Shown: piece by piece, positions 1 to 11,690 of the stretch
How positions within the stretch are numbered: position 1 is the first letter of the stretch
Layout: every line of letters starts with the position of its first letter
Source: Nilaparvata lugens
Lineage: Eukaryota; Arthropoda; Insecta; Hemiptera; Delphacidae
Reading direction: 5' to 3'
DNA length: 64,000 nucleotides
Assembly: GCF_014356525.2 (NCBI RefSeq)
Contig: NC_052508.1
Location: 37,773,113 to 37,837,112 of the forward strand
Translations under genes and position numbers: made by a program
The notes under the pieces: generated by a model
The model's input: the letters and a program-made list of their open reading frames with translations, nothing else
Told to the model about the DNA's origin: nothing
The model's database searches: none

Positions 1-204
1 ACACATTTTTTAAAGAAGTAAGAGAGGTCTTCACAGAAAAAAATAATTATAAGAAATTTATAGAAGGGCTAAAAAAGAAAGTTGGAGAAATGAAATTTCC
101 TTCAATGATCAAAATATAGACTTAGATGATAAGATTGATAAATTTTGTAGTAAGTTAATAAGCAATATTAAATCAGCCAGTGAACAGATAAAACTAAAAA
201 ATTA
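1..204 (+). other. LINE-like coding debris
   Basis: Short lysine-rich open stretches, typical of the linker between endonuclease and reverse transcriptase in the LINEs of this window, run up to about position 204 with stops between them. No motif identifies them. The 5' leader of LINE-A appears to begin after this point. Confidence 0.25.
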
Positions 205-376
205 AAAGTCTTAGTCGAGCAGCGGTGACGAGCGGACGTGTTTGTGGTGACAAGGAGTGAATTGTACTATTGTTTGCAGCTTATCTATTATTGAGTGTAC
301 TGACTTGTTTATCGTGACCGTCTACTCATCAAACTCGTATTCTGTTTAGCTCGCATATTATAGATACGTTTGAAAT

Positions 377-577
377 ATGAATAACTGCAACGTTTGCCTC
401 GGCAATTTCAGTGATGAAGACTCAATAATTTGTGCTTCGTGTAAACAAAAATGTCATTACATCTGCCACTATTTAACCGAAAAGAACTTCAAAAAACTTT
501 CAAAGGATAATCGGAATAAATGGAAGTGCAGTGCTTGTAAACAGGTGTCTGTGTCACCAGGACAAGAAGAGAGTTAA
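377..577 (+). CDS. LINE-A ORF1, N-terminal PHD-like zinc finger part
   Basis: This 66-residue reading frame has a Cys/His pattern of the PHD/RING type: CNVC near the start, CASC, CHYIC with a further His, and CSAC near the end. PHD-finger ORF1 proteins are common in arthropod CR1-like LINEs, where ORF1 packages the RNA. The frame closes with TAA directly followed by the ATG of the next ORF in the same frame. The original ORF1 was therefore probably one protein, and this TAA is probably a nonsense mutation or, less likely, a genuine boundary. Confidence 0.7.
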   Translation: MNNCNVCLGNFSDEDSIICASCKQKCHYICHYLTEKNFKKLSKDNRNKWKCSACKQVSVSPGQEES

Positions 578-1023
578 ATGGAAAGTGATGTTTTAATGCG
601 AAAAATGACTGTTTTATTTGAACAGTTTTCAAAATCGTTGAAAAAAGATATTGATCAACAATTAGGGGAACTAACTCACTCAGTAAAATTTGTTTCGGAT
701 AGTTTTGATAGTTTCAAATCGGATATCGGAGAAATCAAAAAAGCTAATGAACAATTAATCACTGAAAACCAAAAATTGAAAGAAGAAGTGAAATTTCTTT
801 CTAAGAGAAATGAAATATTAGAAGAATATACCAGGAGGGAAAATTTATTATTAACCGGTATACCTGCAACAAAGAACGAAAACATGGACGAAATCCTACA
901 AGGCGTAGCCAGTGCTCTCCAAGTGTATGATTTTTCATCAAACGAAATCAGCGTCGCTCACAGACTGCCATCCATGAACCGAGAGACTACACCGATGATT
1001 GTCGTCAGGTTCGTGAGAAGGAG
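578..1023 (+). pseudogene. LINE-A ORF1, coiled-coil and central part
   Basis: The frame continues in phase with the PHD part. It gives a lysine/glutamate-rich coiled coil (about residues 10-85) followed by a globular stretch with ENLLLTGIPATK, typical of the trimerising and RNA-binding core of LINE ORF1 proteins. It is cut after ...RFVRRS by an insertion, and the same frame resumes at 1704. This is an inactive structural protein gene of a retrotransposon, not a host gene. Confidence 0.7.
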
Positions 1024-1026
1024 TAT

Positions 1027-1699
1027 TGATTGATTGATTGAGTACTTTATTTATGTAGATTACAATATATACTGGCTTATACACTTATATACAATAGCTT
1101 ACAATACAGCAAAATTATAGATGAATTTACATAATATAGACTAAGAAAATAACTATTGAACTGTATATGATATGAAAAAGCAATTTGTAATATAATAACT
1201 ATAGATAATAATCATATTGTTATGGCTTTGGACATATCAATGTCCATTCTTTGGGAAGAATATTAAAAATATCCTCCCCACTAACTCTCTACCAAAACGT
1301 TAATTTCGTTATTTAAACTAAGGATTTATTTATTAATGGAAATATTGTAAAAGTTTTAATCAATATGAATATTGAAGAGAAAAAAACAGAAAATTGATAA
1401 AGTAAAATAATTATATAGGTAGATAAGATCAAATAATTGATTAATAAAATGAAGTAGGCTGAAAGTAGATCAGGGTTATCAAATTTCAGTAATATACAGC
1501 AGTATGCAGTGGATAATTGAAATAACATGAGTTTATATAATATATATATATATACAATTCATTCTATAACATGGTTTAAAGGTTTATATTGGTGGAATGG
1601 GTGAGGGATGGTTGTCATGTGATCGTTCTAGGGCCGGACAGTTTCAGTCATTTGTTCCAAAATATGTTTTTTTTAAAAGGGTATGGGGTATTTTTAAAA
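1027..1699. mobile_element. 673-bp insertion with TGAT-repeat end inside LINE-A ORF1
   Basis: The insertion is flanked by the direct repeat GAGTAT at 1021-1026 and 1700-1705. Removing it together with one repeat copy restores the ORF1 frame (agg agt atg agg gac). It starts with a (TGAT)n run, which would be the 3' simple-repeat tail of a short retroelement inserted in the minus orientation. No coding potential was found. SINE-like or a short LINE 3' fragment are both possible. Confidence 0.65.
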
Positions 1700-1703
1700 G
1701 AGT

Positions 1704-2003
1704 ATGAGGGACAAATGGATGACGGCTTTCCAAACCATAAGCAGAGAAGATAGGAGCAGCCCCGGAATCGACGTGAAAAAAATCAACAGAAACCTGCCGA
1801 ACGGACACTTCAGGCTAATGAATCAGCTGACTGCCAAGAGTGCTAAAGAACTGAAAGCCGCTCGTGAGTTAGCTAGGGAAAATGATTGGAAATTCGTCTG
1901 GTTTCGTGGTTCACAAATGTGCGCTAAAAAGTCGGAGGGCTCACCTGTATTCAAAGTCAAGGGACTGGACCATCTGAAAAAAGTTATCAACGGAGAGGAA
2001 TAA
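1704..2003 (+). pseudogene. LINE-A ORF1, C-terminal FP-like domain
   Basis: This 99-residue piece carries DKWMTAF near the start, then an AKELKAARELARENDWKF-type helix and a KFVWFRG...VRKSEG-like strand region. It resembles the baculoviral FP-type C-terminal domain found at the end of many arthropod LINE ORF1 proteins. It is the continuation of the interrupted 578-1023 frame. It ends in TAA 32 nt before the ORF2 ATG. Confidence 0.65.
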
Positions 2004-2035
2004 AGTGTTGCTACAGGTTTGATTAAACATTTATT

Positions 2036-4941
2036 ATGAATGATCTCACGCAATTTGTAGATAGTATTAACAGTGTTAGGGAATGTGAAAGTACCGATGA
2101 ATACTTGAACTATATCCAGCCCCTTAATTATGAATTGAATATTTTTAGTTTAAATATAAGAAGTTTGAAAAGAAATTTTGATCAAATTCTCATTATTTTG
2201 AACAGCATGAGAACAAAATTTGAGGTTCTAATTTTTACTGAAACCTGGACTTCTGAAGAAGAAAAATCACTGTTAAACATTAATGGCTATAATTTATATA
2301 TAAAAAGTAACTCCTTGAATCGTTCAGATGGAATTGTCATGTATGTAGCTAATAGTATTTCCTCGAAAAAAATTGATAGTCCAAACGAATATCCTTTCTT
2401 AGCTGTTGAGCTGCAAACTAAAAATAATAAATATTTAGTAACATCCGTTTATAGATCTCCTAGTACAAGTATACCTTTATTTATAGAACAACTTGATAAT
2501 TATATGAATGGTTCATGCTTTAATTTTGATTATTCATTAGTGATAGGTGATGTAAATATTGATTTGTTATGTAACTCTAAAAAAACGCATGATTATTTGT
2601 CTATTATGAGTTCGCATGGGTTGAGTCCTTTGTCAATAGAAAAACTCGTCCTGCTTCAAATACTTGTTTAGACCATATTTTTTCTAAATCCAAACATAAT
2701 GACTCATTAAAAACTGCTGTATTAGAAATGTCAATTACTGATCATTATGCGACTGCTCTTCACGCATCAATTAAAAAAGATGTTTGTTCTCGATCTAGTA
2801 AGCCATGTAAGTTTATTGAAGTGAGGAATGTTAATAAAGAAAAGTTGTTAGAGGAGAGTGCTTTAATGAATTGGGAGATTGACGCGAATAGAAGTATTGA
2901 AACATTAGTAAATGAATTTGTAAATAATGTAAAAACGTGCATCAGTAGAGCAACAGTTATTAAAAAGGGTTATTTAACTAAAAAACATTTGAAACCTTGG
3001 ATGTCCAATGGAATTCTAAAGTCCATAACTATAAGAGATAGATTATATAAAAGATTGAAAAATGAACCATTTAATGTAGAGCTGAGAAGGAAATTCCTGT
3101 CTTACAGAAATAGAATAGTAGATCTAATTAGAAAAGCAAAAGATTTATATTATCAATCAGAAATAAATAAAGCTCAAGGTGACCCTAAGAAGATATGGTC
3201 TGTGATAAATCAAGCAATTATTGGGGTAAATAAGAATTCACAATTACATGTAAATCAAGATTTTAATGCTTTGAATGACTATTTTGTGAATGTAGGTATA
3301 AATCAAGCGCAGGAAATTGATATACATGGACAGAATGAAGATCAATATTTGGAACAAACAATAGATATTTGAAAATGCATTTAATTTCAATTTTGTTACT
3401 GAAACAGAAATCAAGGAAGTAATCAAAAGTTTGAATGATAATAAGGCACCTGGATGGGATAACATATCCAACAGCGTGCTAAAACTATTAACTGACACAA
3501 TCTCTAAACCTCTTTCAGACATTTTCAATTGTTGTTTTTCATCTGGATACTTTCCTTTGCATTTCAAGCATGCAATAGTTATTCCTTTACACAAGGGGGG
3601 GGGAGTAAAGAAATACCTCAAAATTATAGACCAATTAGCTTGCTAAGTTCTATTTCTAAAATTTTCGAAAAATTGGTAAAGAAAAGATTAGTTGAATATC
3701 TAGATGTTAATAAAATCCTTGATAAGAGGCAGTTTGGTTTCCAACAGGGTAGAAGCACAGAGGATGCATTGGAGTCCTTAACTGAGACAATATACAATGG
3801 TTTCAAAACAAATAAAAAAACCTTGGTAATGTTTCTGGACCTGGCCAAGGCTTTTGACACAGTACCACATGATAAAATGATCCAGAAACTATCTAATATT
3901 GGTATTCAAGGAATAGAGTTAGATTTCTTTGAAAGTTATCTAAGGGGTAGAAGCCAAATCGTTAGCTGTGGTGGTAGTAATAGTGAGATTAGAGATGTGA
4001 CATGGGGTCTACCTCAAGGGACTGTATTGGGACCAGTTTTATTTTTGATCTATGTTGATAACCTGCCTAGTGTACTGGACTCAGTTGGGTCTAAGACAAT
4101 TTGTTTTGCTGATGACACAGCACTTATCTTCCAAGAAGGTTCCTGGGAAGATGTTATCAAGCAAACAAAAGTGGGTTACTATAAGGTTTCTCAGTGGCTA
4201 AAATGTAATTATTTGAGACTAAATCTTGGTAAAACAAAATGTATGACCTTCAGTCCAACAACAAGAGGAGATCTAGATATGAACAGGCTTTGTTTGAATA
4301 ATGCTTGTAACAGGTATCCATGTGATTCTTGCAATGAGGTTATTGAGAGTGTAAACAATTACAAGTATCTTGGTATTTTTGTTGATAAGCATCTACGCTG
4401 GTCACCTCAGATTAGCTACCTTTGTAGAAAATTAAGGGTGGTCAATTTAAAAATGTACATGCTTAGAAGTATTTTGAGTCTAAAATTACTAAAATCTGTT
4501 TATTTTGCTCTATTCCAATCCTTAGTTCAGTATGGTAATTCTATATGGGGAGGAACTTTTGATTCAACTTTAAAACCTCTATTTGTTTTACAAAAGTTAG
4601 TTATCAAAACAATAATGAGGTATCCGAGAGATTTCCCAAGTGTCACATTGTATCAAAATTCCAATCTGTTCACTATAAGACAATTGTTCATTTTAAAGAC
4701 TATTAAGAAACATGTGCTCAAATTAAAAAATATTCAAAATTTTCAAAGAGTAACTAGACAAGTCGCTCAAAACTTAATCACAATTGAAAGAGTTGATAGC
4801 ACCCTATCCCGTAGAAGTATTTCATATTTGAGAAATAAACTCTATAATAAAGTTCCAAGAGGATGGTTGTTAAAGAAGCCTAAAATAAAAGATTTCCATA
4901 CCTGGGTGAAAGAAAATTATTTTTATTCAATTAATGAATAA
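2036..4941 (+). pseudogene. LINE-A ORF2, endonuclease/reverse transcriptase, frameshifted
   Basis: ORF2 starts with ATG at 2036. The APE-type endonuclease shows NIRSLKRNFDQ, FTETW and GDVNIDLL. The frame is lost near 2640 in an A-run, near 3363, and in the G-run at about 3595-3603. The long last piece (to 4941) holds the reverse transcriptase: NYRPISLLSSISKIFEK, GFQQGRSTEDALE, LDLAKAFDTVPH, GLPQGTVLGP and the catalytic FADD, followed by the usual C-terminal region with YGNSIWGG. It would nick target DNA and prime reverse transcription there. Three frameshifts make this copy inactive. Unlike LINE-C and LINE-E, its ORF2 has its own ATG. Confidence 0.85.
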
Positions 4942-5849
4942 AACCAATTTTTAACCAACAGGTTTTTTGCTCTTTTCAGGGCTTATAACTCTCCAACCAT
5001 GCAACATAAAAACATATTAATATCGTACATTTGTAGAGAATTAAATTCTCTTTGAAATGATGTGTTATTTCACTATTCAAAGTTTGCCTTTCATTGTTAT
5101 AGCAGCTTTAATGTAAGTGGTTAAATTGTCATTGCTGCAACAATATTGATCGTTTGACAATGACATTTGAAGGGGGTGTCTGTGATTGAGCGTGGAAGTA
5201 AAACGCTGAAAAATGCAACTTTTAAACCACCTTCATCTCCTTAGCACATGTGTTAGGAATAGGGACTTTTGATATGTTCTCCTCCTAACTAGTCTCAACA
5301 AAGATGCATAGCCAAAATTTAGTTTAAAACATTCCCTCCAAATACCTTTGTCAATTGGTCTATTGTTGCAAAAATGAAGATTTCATTAAAGATGCTGCAA
5401 AAGGTGTAGGGAAATTCGTAAAAGTATGAAATTATACATCAAATTGAAGAGAATTTAATGCCTTATAAGCTCATAATCAGCATGGATTTTTCCGATCGAT
5501 TTTAGAAAAGTTATAAGAGCAAAAATAGGAGAAAATTGGTGGCAAACGTGTTTTTTTTTTCAAAAATGTCACACGTTCAAGAGCGGATACCTCGAAAACT
5601 ACAGGAGATATAAAAAAGTTGTAGAATGAATATTAGGCCTATAGGAAATTATGTAAGCTTTAATTTGTTATATGACAGTCAAGTCCTTAGGGTATATAGT
5701 TTTTGAGTTTTATGCGATAAAACAGTGGGTAAGGGTGGGGACTTTTGATATGTTTACCTCCTTACTACCCTTAAATTAACAGATTTGTGGGTTCAAAAGT
5801 TGTCTTCCAAACATTTCTCTCTATACCCTTTTTGAGCATTCATTGCCTG
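4942..5849. other. Unclassified repeat-like spacer
   Basis: No coding features. A phrase GACTTTTGATATGTT followed by a CTCCTnACTA-type block occurs twice, near 5266 and 5741, each followed by similar text, so this is a diverged internal duplication of about 475 bp. It could be LINE-A 3' sequence or an unrelated repeat. Confidence 0.35.
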
Positions 5850-8040
5850 GACTAACATGAATGTGAACTGTACTTTGAAACAATCTTATGGAAGGAAACA
5901 AAATAAGAAAATGAATGGATATCAGATTACGGAAAAAATTATTCAGATAAGAAACATATTAGAATTAGTTAAGATCAAAATAGATAATGGAGAAATAGTT
6001 GATAGGGAGCTGATAAAACGAATTCAACAAAATTATGACAGTGAGGTTGTACAAGACAAAAAACAATTTATTAGTAATTCAATTTTAAGTGCACCAAATA
6101 AATCTAAGGAAAGCTGGGAAATAATAAATGAACTCAGAGGCAAAAGAATAAAACTGCAACCGAATATAGAGCTAGAACAAAATTGAGAAATCTCTACAGA
6201 TCCTAAAGAAATTGCTAATGCTTTTGATAATTTTTTATTTCAATGGCTGAATATATTAAACTCAAGTAAGAATAATGACAATGCTTCTTTTTCTAGGAAA
6301 CTCTACCGTGAAAACTGCCTCTACTTTTTTCCAACAGATAATAATGAAATACTTAATATAATAAAAAGTATCAGAACAAAAAGTAGTGTAGGGTTCGATA
6401 ATATTCCAATCAGCATAGTTATATCATGTTGCAATCAAATAGTCGAACCTCTAGTTTTCATAATTAATAACACTCTTCAAACAGGCATTTTTCCAGATTT
6501 ACTCAAAATAGCCAAAGTTGAACCACTATTCAAAAATGGTGTCAGAAATGATATTAATAACTACAGACCTATTTCCATTTTGTCAACTTTTTCTAAGATT
6601 TTTGAGAAATTGATATATAACAGGATTATGACTATCTGGAGAAATTTGATTTAATATCTTCCTGCCAGAATGGCTTTGTGACGGGGAAATCTACTATATC
6701 TGCCGCTGTATCGTTCATTGAAGGTATCTTAGATACGGCTGATAAAGGAGATTACGTAATGGGGTGCTATTAGACTTATCTAAAGCATTTGATAGTGTTG
6801 ATATCAAATCCCTTATCAGTAGGATATCAAACGTCGGAATACGAGGTGTTGGGGGTAATATGATCAAGTCTTACTTGTCCAACCGCTATCAATATGTTAT
6901 AATAAATTCTGATACCAGGTAGCTGATTCAATGCCTCTCAGGGTCACAAGAGGTGTACCACAAGGATCTATTCTGGGACCTTTGCTTTTTGTGTTGTACA
7001 CCAATGATCTGCATTCATCTGTCCCAGTAGATGTTAATGTTACTCTGTATGCCGACGATACAACCCTGATGTTTAATGATAAGAGCCTCAATGAACTTGA
7101 AAAAAATGCCAACACTCTTACAAACCTCATTGTTCAATATTATAACGAGTCGTTTTTGTCAGTCAATCCAAATAAGAGTGAATGTATGCAATTTGGTTTT
7201 AAAAATTATTTCTTTGAACCGGTCATTAATATTGGAGACTCAAAGGTGGAAAATGTCACAAACAAATCTTCTAGGTCTGGTAATTGACAGAAGCCTTTCT
7301 TGGGATGCTCATATTGAAAAACTTGCCAGCCGTATAAGTACTAATTTATTTGTCCTGCGAAACATCAGCATACGCTATGTACCCCTAGACACGGGAAGAG
7401 TCCTATATTTTGCATTGATTTATTCACACATTTCTTATGGCATTGAACTTAAGGAGCTACAACTTTGCAGAACAGGAATAAAATATTTATTTTGCAGAAA
7501 AGGGCAATAAGATACCTAGCAGGTTTAGGCTTTAACCACACTTGCCCAGATGCATTCAGAAATCTTTCAGTTCTCACAGTTCCTAGTATTTTAATTTATA
7601 AAGTAATTATATGTTAGTGGTAAAAAATATAAACAACTTGACAACAAATTCAGATGTACTCCATCATAATACTAGGCATAGAAATAATATCAGTGTTCAG
7701 TATCATAGACTTTCTCTTTATAAGAAAAAGCCCAGTTATATTGGTGTGAAATTATTGAATAGGCTGCCAACTCATTTAAATCCTAGGACGCATTCCTTTA
7801 AAACATACTTATATAGGTTCTTAGTTGATAGAGTTACTATAGTAACTCCGAATGAAATTTTAAATGGAATGTAGTGTGTTTCAATGTTATTTATGTATGC
7901 CAATGTAATTTTAAAGTATGATTTACATATTAACTTGCCGTGTGAATTATCTTTTATAAAGTTTTTTGACTGTAAATCTTCCTGACTGTATGAAAATTTT
8001 CTGTATTATTGTTGAATAAAATGAATATTCTATTCTATTC
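5850..8040 (+). mobile_element. LINE-B, 5'-truncated LINE relic with ATTCT tail
   Basis: A second non-LTR element lacking ORF1 and endonuclease. It starts in the endonuclease-RT linker and runs through RT and the C-terminal region, ending in a run of ATTCT units at about 8020-8040, a normal LINE 3' tail. 5' truncation with an intact 3' end is the expected result of incomplete target-primed reverse transcription. Confidence 0.75.
5857..7874 (+). pseudogene. LINE-B reverse transcriptase pseudogene
   Basis: The pieces in order are: a linker with WEIINELRGK (to 6186); an RT region with NNYRPISILSTFSKIFEK (about 6556-6620); GFVTGKST-like text near 6670; GVPQGSILGPLLFVLYTNDL and the YADD catalytic box (6950-7060); the thumb/C-terminal region with GLVIDRSLSWDAHIEKL (7275-7330) and YSHISYGIE (about 7440); and a closing piece ending at 7874. 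At least four frame changes and several stops interrupt it, so no active protein is expected. Confidence 0.8.
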
Positions 8041-8646
8041 TAAAATAGAGTGTGGATGGCTAAATAATAATGATGTTTCATTTACTCAAGAGCTTATACA
8101 AACATAGAATTCCGTCATATGAAAATTTATAGGCAATACAATATAGGCTATAATATAAATTCCATTGAATAGTCCTTATATATTCCATTCAATATAAATC
8201 TTATCGTAGCAATGCATACAAAATTATTATTTGCTTTACTGCAGAATAAGTCCAGATCATAATAAGGGCAGAGTAAAGTAGAGCGGTGGCATAGCAGCCA
8301 TCCACATTCTTGCGCTCGTCGTCATTTGGCAAGAGTGTGGAAGTGGCTTTATAGTAAAAGACAATCAAAATCAGCACATGTTATCAAAATAAATTAATCT
8401 AATACCTTATATTAAACCATTGTACATATTCTTAATGACTCGTATTGAAATCACTTGCGCACAGGATTTTCCTTGCAGGTGATTGGTTTCTTATATTTTT
8501 GCTGAACGGTTTGTTTCCTTGTATATTTTTTGTTTTAAAGAACCAGTAAAGAGTTTTTTATTTAAATCCAATCCTTATTTTTACAATGATGAATAAATCA
8601 AGGGTAGACTATGTTTATGATTAATAATACCATTTTTATTCCACAG
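8041..8646. other. UBA2 intron sequence upstream of first visible exon
   Basis: AT-rich, with no coding motif. It ends with a pyrimidine-rich stretch and the acceptor CCACAG at 8641-8646. The UBA2 N-terminal exon (start codon and GxGxxG nucleotide loop) was searched for here and upstream and not found. Confidence 0.5.
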
Positions 8647-8801
8647 ATTGACTTGGATACAATTGATGTGAGCAATTTGAATCGTCAATTCCTATTTCAC
8701 AAAAAGCATGTTGGTAAATCGAAGGCTAAAGTCGCTTTGGAAAGCGCACTACAATTTAATCCAAACGTATCCATAACTGCTTACCATGATAGTATTATCA
8801 G
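8647..8801 (+). CDS. UBA2: UBA2 exon A (adenylation domain)
   Basis: Encodes 51 codons plus 2 nt, beginning [17 protein letters not shown], the ATP-binding signature just after the GxGxxG loop in E1-type adenylation domains. The Asp and Asn-Arg-Gln residues that contact ATP and magnesium are present. It continues through [12 protein letters not shown] to YHDSII. Acceptor CAG at 8644-8646; donor GTTTGT from 8802. The split codon ag|c joins exon B cleanly as Ser. About 45 N-terminal residues are missing upstream. Confidence 0.95.
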
Positions 8802-8851
8802 GTTTGTGAACTTCTATATAATACTACTATAAATATATAACTTACTTTATA

Positions 8852-11304
8852 CAGGGTGATTCACGAGGATATGCGGTAACTTTGAGAGCTCATTCAATAT
8901 GTAAAAATAATGAAAAAAACTTATATAAACATAGGTCCGGAAATGTTTCGTTAGCGAGTTATACAGGGTTAAAGATTTCGCCTGGATTTCAGTTCCGCTG
9001 AGTAAATGAAGACTCTCTGAAATTCTGGGAAGTTAAATTTAGGGGCAAATGCCATTGTTTCTTATGGTTTTTTACCTGAAAAATTGATTAGAACAGGTCC
9101 CAGAACTGTAAGATGAGTAGTTTTTGAGTAATCCAGTGTAAAATGCAAAAACATTGAGTAAAAAACACAATTTTTACATTTGGCCAGCAATCGCTTTGTT
9201 ATTTTACCAATAAACTGATCAAATTTCAGAACAAAACTTGTAGAAAATTTAATTCTAAACAAAACGGTATGATTAAAGTATACAGAAAGTGAACAGATAA
9301 TCGATTAAAGGAAGTTTTATTGAAAACTGTAATGTAAAGTTATGCAATAAAATTACAGTAAATGCTCAAAAATGTTGCCATTAACTTCAATGCATCTTTC
9401 TGCTCGATTAAGAATTGCTCTTGTTGCTTTTCGTAGTTCTACGGGGCTCTCCTTTAACTGCACAAAGGCTTCATTAATTCGATCAAGTAACGCCTCACGG
9501 GAATTCACTTTGACCTCGTAAACATGATCTTTCATCCATCCCCATATGCAGAAGTCCAATGGCGTATGATCTGGTGACCTTGGTGGCCAGTGTATAGGAC
9601 CACCACGACCGATCCATTTATTTGGGAACTGATGATTTAGATAGGTGGAAACATCATTTGAAAAATGTGGCGGTGCGCCATCATGCTGGAAGTACATCTT
9701 GCGTCGCGTTGCAAGAGGAACATCTTCCAGCAATGTCGGTAATTCTTCTTGAAGAAACTGTAAGTACGCCTGACCTGTTAAGCGCTCTAGAAAAATAAAC
9801 GGTCCAATTAGCTTATCATCAATAACACCACACCATACATTAATGTTAAAAACGGTATTGAAAGTTACGTTCAATTGTTGCATGAGGGTTCTCTTCTGTC
9901 CATGAATGTTGGTTTCGTAAATTGTTGATACCATCACGAGTGAACTGTGACTCATCGGTAAATAAAATGTACTTGAAGAGTTGACGATGATTGACTAACC
10001 AATTGCAGTACTCCAATTGGATGTTCATTGTCTCCTGGTTGTAAATGCTGTACTTTTTGTTTATGGTAGGGATAAAGGTTGTTCTTATTAAGTGTTCTCC
10101 AAACTTTACTTTGCGAAACCCTAAACCGCTTTGAAATACGTCTTGTACTAATACCTGGACTACGTTCAACAGCAGCAATAATGTTTTCTTCTACATTAAC
10201 ATCATGTTGGTGAGGGCGGTCAGACTGGATCTTTACGCTTGGAAGTGATCCTGTTTCCCGTAACGTACGAAATGTAGAAATAATGGTTCTAGCATTTGGA
10301 ATTCTACGATAAGGGTAACGTTGTCTGTATTCTTCCACAGCGATTGTAGCATTGCCTTCACATACGCCGTAAATAAACACCATATCGGCGTATTCTTCAG
10401 TTGAAAATAAGTATGGCATTACTACTCCAACAATTTAATAATTACTATGGACAAAACAATGCTAACACGGACTGAAATTCAATACGACGAACAGAACAAT
10501 ACACACGTGGACTAAAACTCAGTTGTTACCTCTCAAGGAATTAAAATTCTACATTTCAAATCACATCATTGTTGATCAGCTGTTATTGTAGTGCCAACTT
10601 ATGAAAAACAAATTATCCGCTCAACATGTGTATTTTTTTTATTATTTATGTTTGTTGTTTATGTTTATTTCTTTATTTTAAAACTGTGTTTTAATATTAT
10701 TTTATTTTGAAATTTTAGTAAAAAAATTAAGGTGTTAAATTTAAGTAAAAATCATTAACTTTTTACAGATCTTTAATAAGAAATCAACAGAGTTATTGTC
10801 GGCCAAATGAAAAACGTGTGTTGTTCTGTTTTCAATAAAACTTCCTTTAATCGATTATCTGTTCACTTTCTGTATACTTTAATCATACCGTTTTGTTTAG
10901 AATAAAATTTTCTACAAGTTTTGTTCTGAAATTTGATCAGTTTATTGGTAAAATAACAAAGCGATTGCTGGCCAAATGTAAAAATTGTGTTTTTTTACTC
11001 AATGTTTTTGCATTTTACACTGGATTACTCAAAAACTACTTATCTTACAGTTCTGGGACCTGTTCTAATCAATTTTTCAGGTAAAAAACCATAAGAAACA
11101 ATGGCATTTGCCCCTAAATTTAACTTCCCAGAATTTCAGAGAGTCTTCATTTACTCAGCGGAACTGAAATCCAGGCGAAATCTTTAACCCTGTATAACTC
11201 GCTAACGAAACATTTCCGGACCTATGTTTATATAAGTTTTTTTCATTATTTTTACATATAGAATGAGCTCTCAAAGTTACCGCATATCCTCGTGAATCAC
11301 CCTG
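8852..11304 (-). mobile_element. DD41D Tc1/mariner-superfamily transposon with long TIRs
   Basis: This 2453-bp element has inverted termini starting CAGGGTGATTCACGAGGATA and is flanked by TA on both sides (8850-8851 and 11305-11306), the canonical Tc1/mariner duplication. The inverted repeats run about 475 bp (8852-9327 and 10830-11304) with only scattered differences, unusually long for the superfamily. A broken transposase lies between them on the minus strand. It sits in the intron 50 bp after the UBA2 exon A donor. Confidence 0.9.
9353..10419 (-). pseudogene. DD41D transposase, two frameshifts
   Basis: Read on the minus strand from 10419. The N-terminal helix-turn-helix region begins MPYLFSTEEYADMVFIYG, in the style of DUF4817 domains, followed by a second HTH with STRRISKRFRVSQSKVWRTL. 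The catalytic core shows FTDES (first Asp), HDGAPPH (second Asp) and PRSPDHTPLDF (third Asp). By my count 41 residues separate the second and third Asp, hence DD41D, the spacing described for rosa-type elements. Frame changes near 10025 and in a T-run near 9850 disable it. All three catalytic residues are otherwise retained, so the copy is recent. Confidence 0.85.
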
Positions 11305-11690
11305 TATACAGGGCTGGTGAAAATTATGGGAACAGCTTCATATTTCAGTTACAAGGGTAATTTGAGGAAGGTTTGATTGGAGGTCCTATTCCAATCAAAA
11401 AACTACATTTCTATAGTTCAAAATTATGGTCTGCCATTTTGAATCTAACTTCATTTTTTAATAGGAAGTGGTCACGTGGTTCATTATTTCCATACAGAAT
11501 TTCAAGAGAAATTGAATGATGAATACCTCCTATAGAATACTCAAACTGTTACGAAGATATTTACATTTAAAAATACGTACCAATAAATCATAAAAATTTA
11601 AATAATTGAGTACATTCAAAAACTCAAATTTCATTTCCAACCCTCTTTATTATAAATTTACTTAAGCTGATAGAGCTGAAAAATTCAGAA
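11305..11690. other. Intronic spacer leading into degenerate repeat
   Basis: AT-rich, no coding signal; begins TACAGGGCTGGTGAAAATTATGG. It may be the 5' part of the element that carries the tandem repeat at 11.69-12.56 kb. Confidence 0.3.

Larger units (their letters stand above)
205..4941 (+). mobile_element. LINE-A, PHD-finger-type non-LTR retrotransposon, decayed
   Basis: A nearly full-length non-LTR retrotransposon: a leader of about 170 nt, an ORF1 with a PHD-like zinc finger, coiled coil and C-terminal FP-like domain, then an endonuclease/reverse transcriptase ORF2 starting at its own ATG 33 nt after the ORF1 stop. ORF1 is split by a 673-bp insertion and ORF2 has at least three frameshifts, so the copy is dead. 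No simple-repeat tail is seen after the ORF2 stop, so the 3' end is not fixed; the 5' end is also approximate. ORF content suggests the CR1/Daphne/Jockey group, but the clade is not resolved. Confidence 0.75.

Noticed and set aside
2003..2036. Frameshift-type ORF1-ORF2 junction in LINE-A
   Set aside because: ORF2 has its own ATG 33 nt after the ORF1 stop, and no slippery heptamer lies in the ORF1 zero frame at the end.
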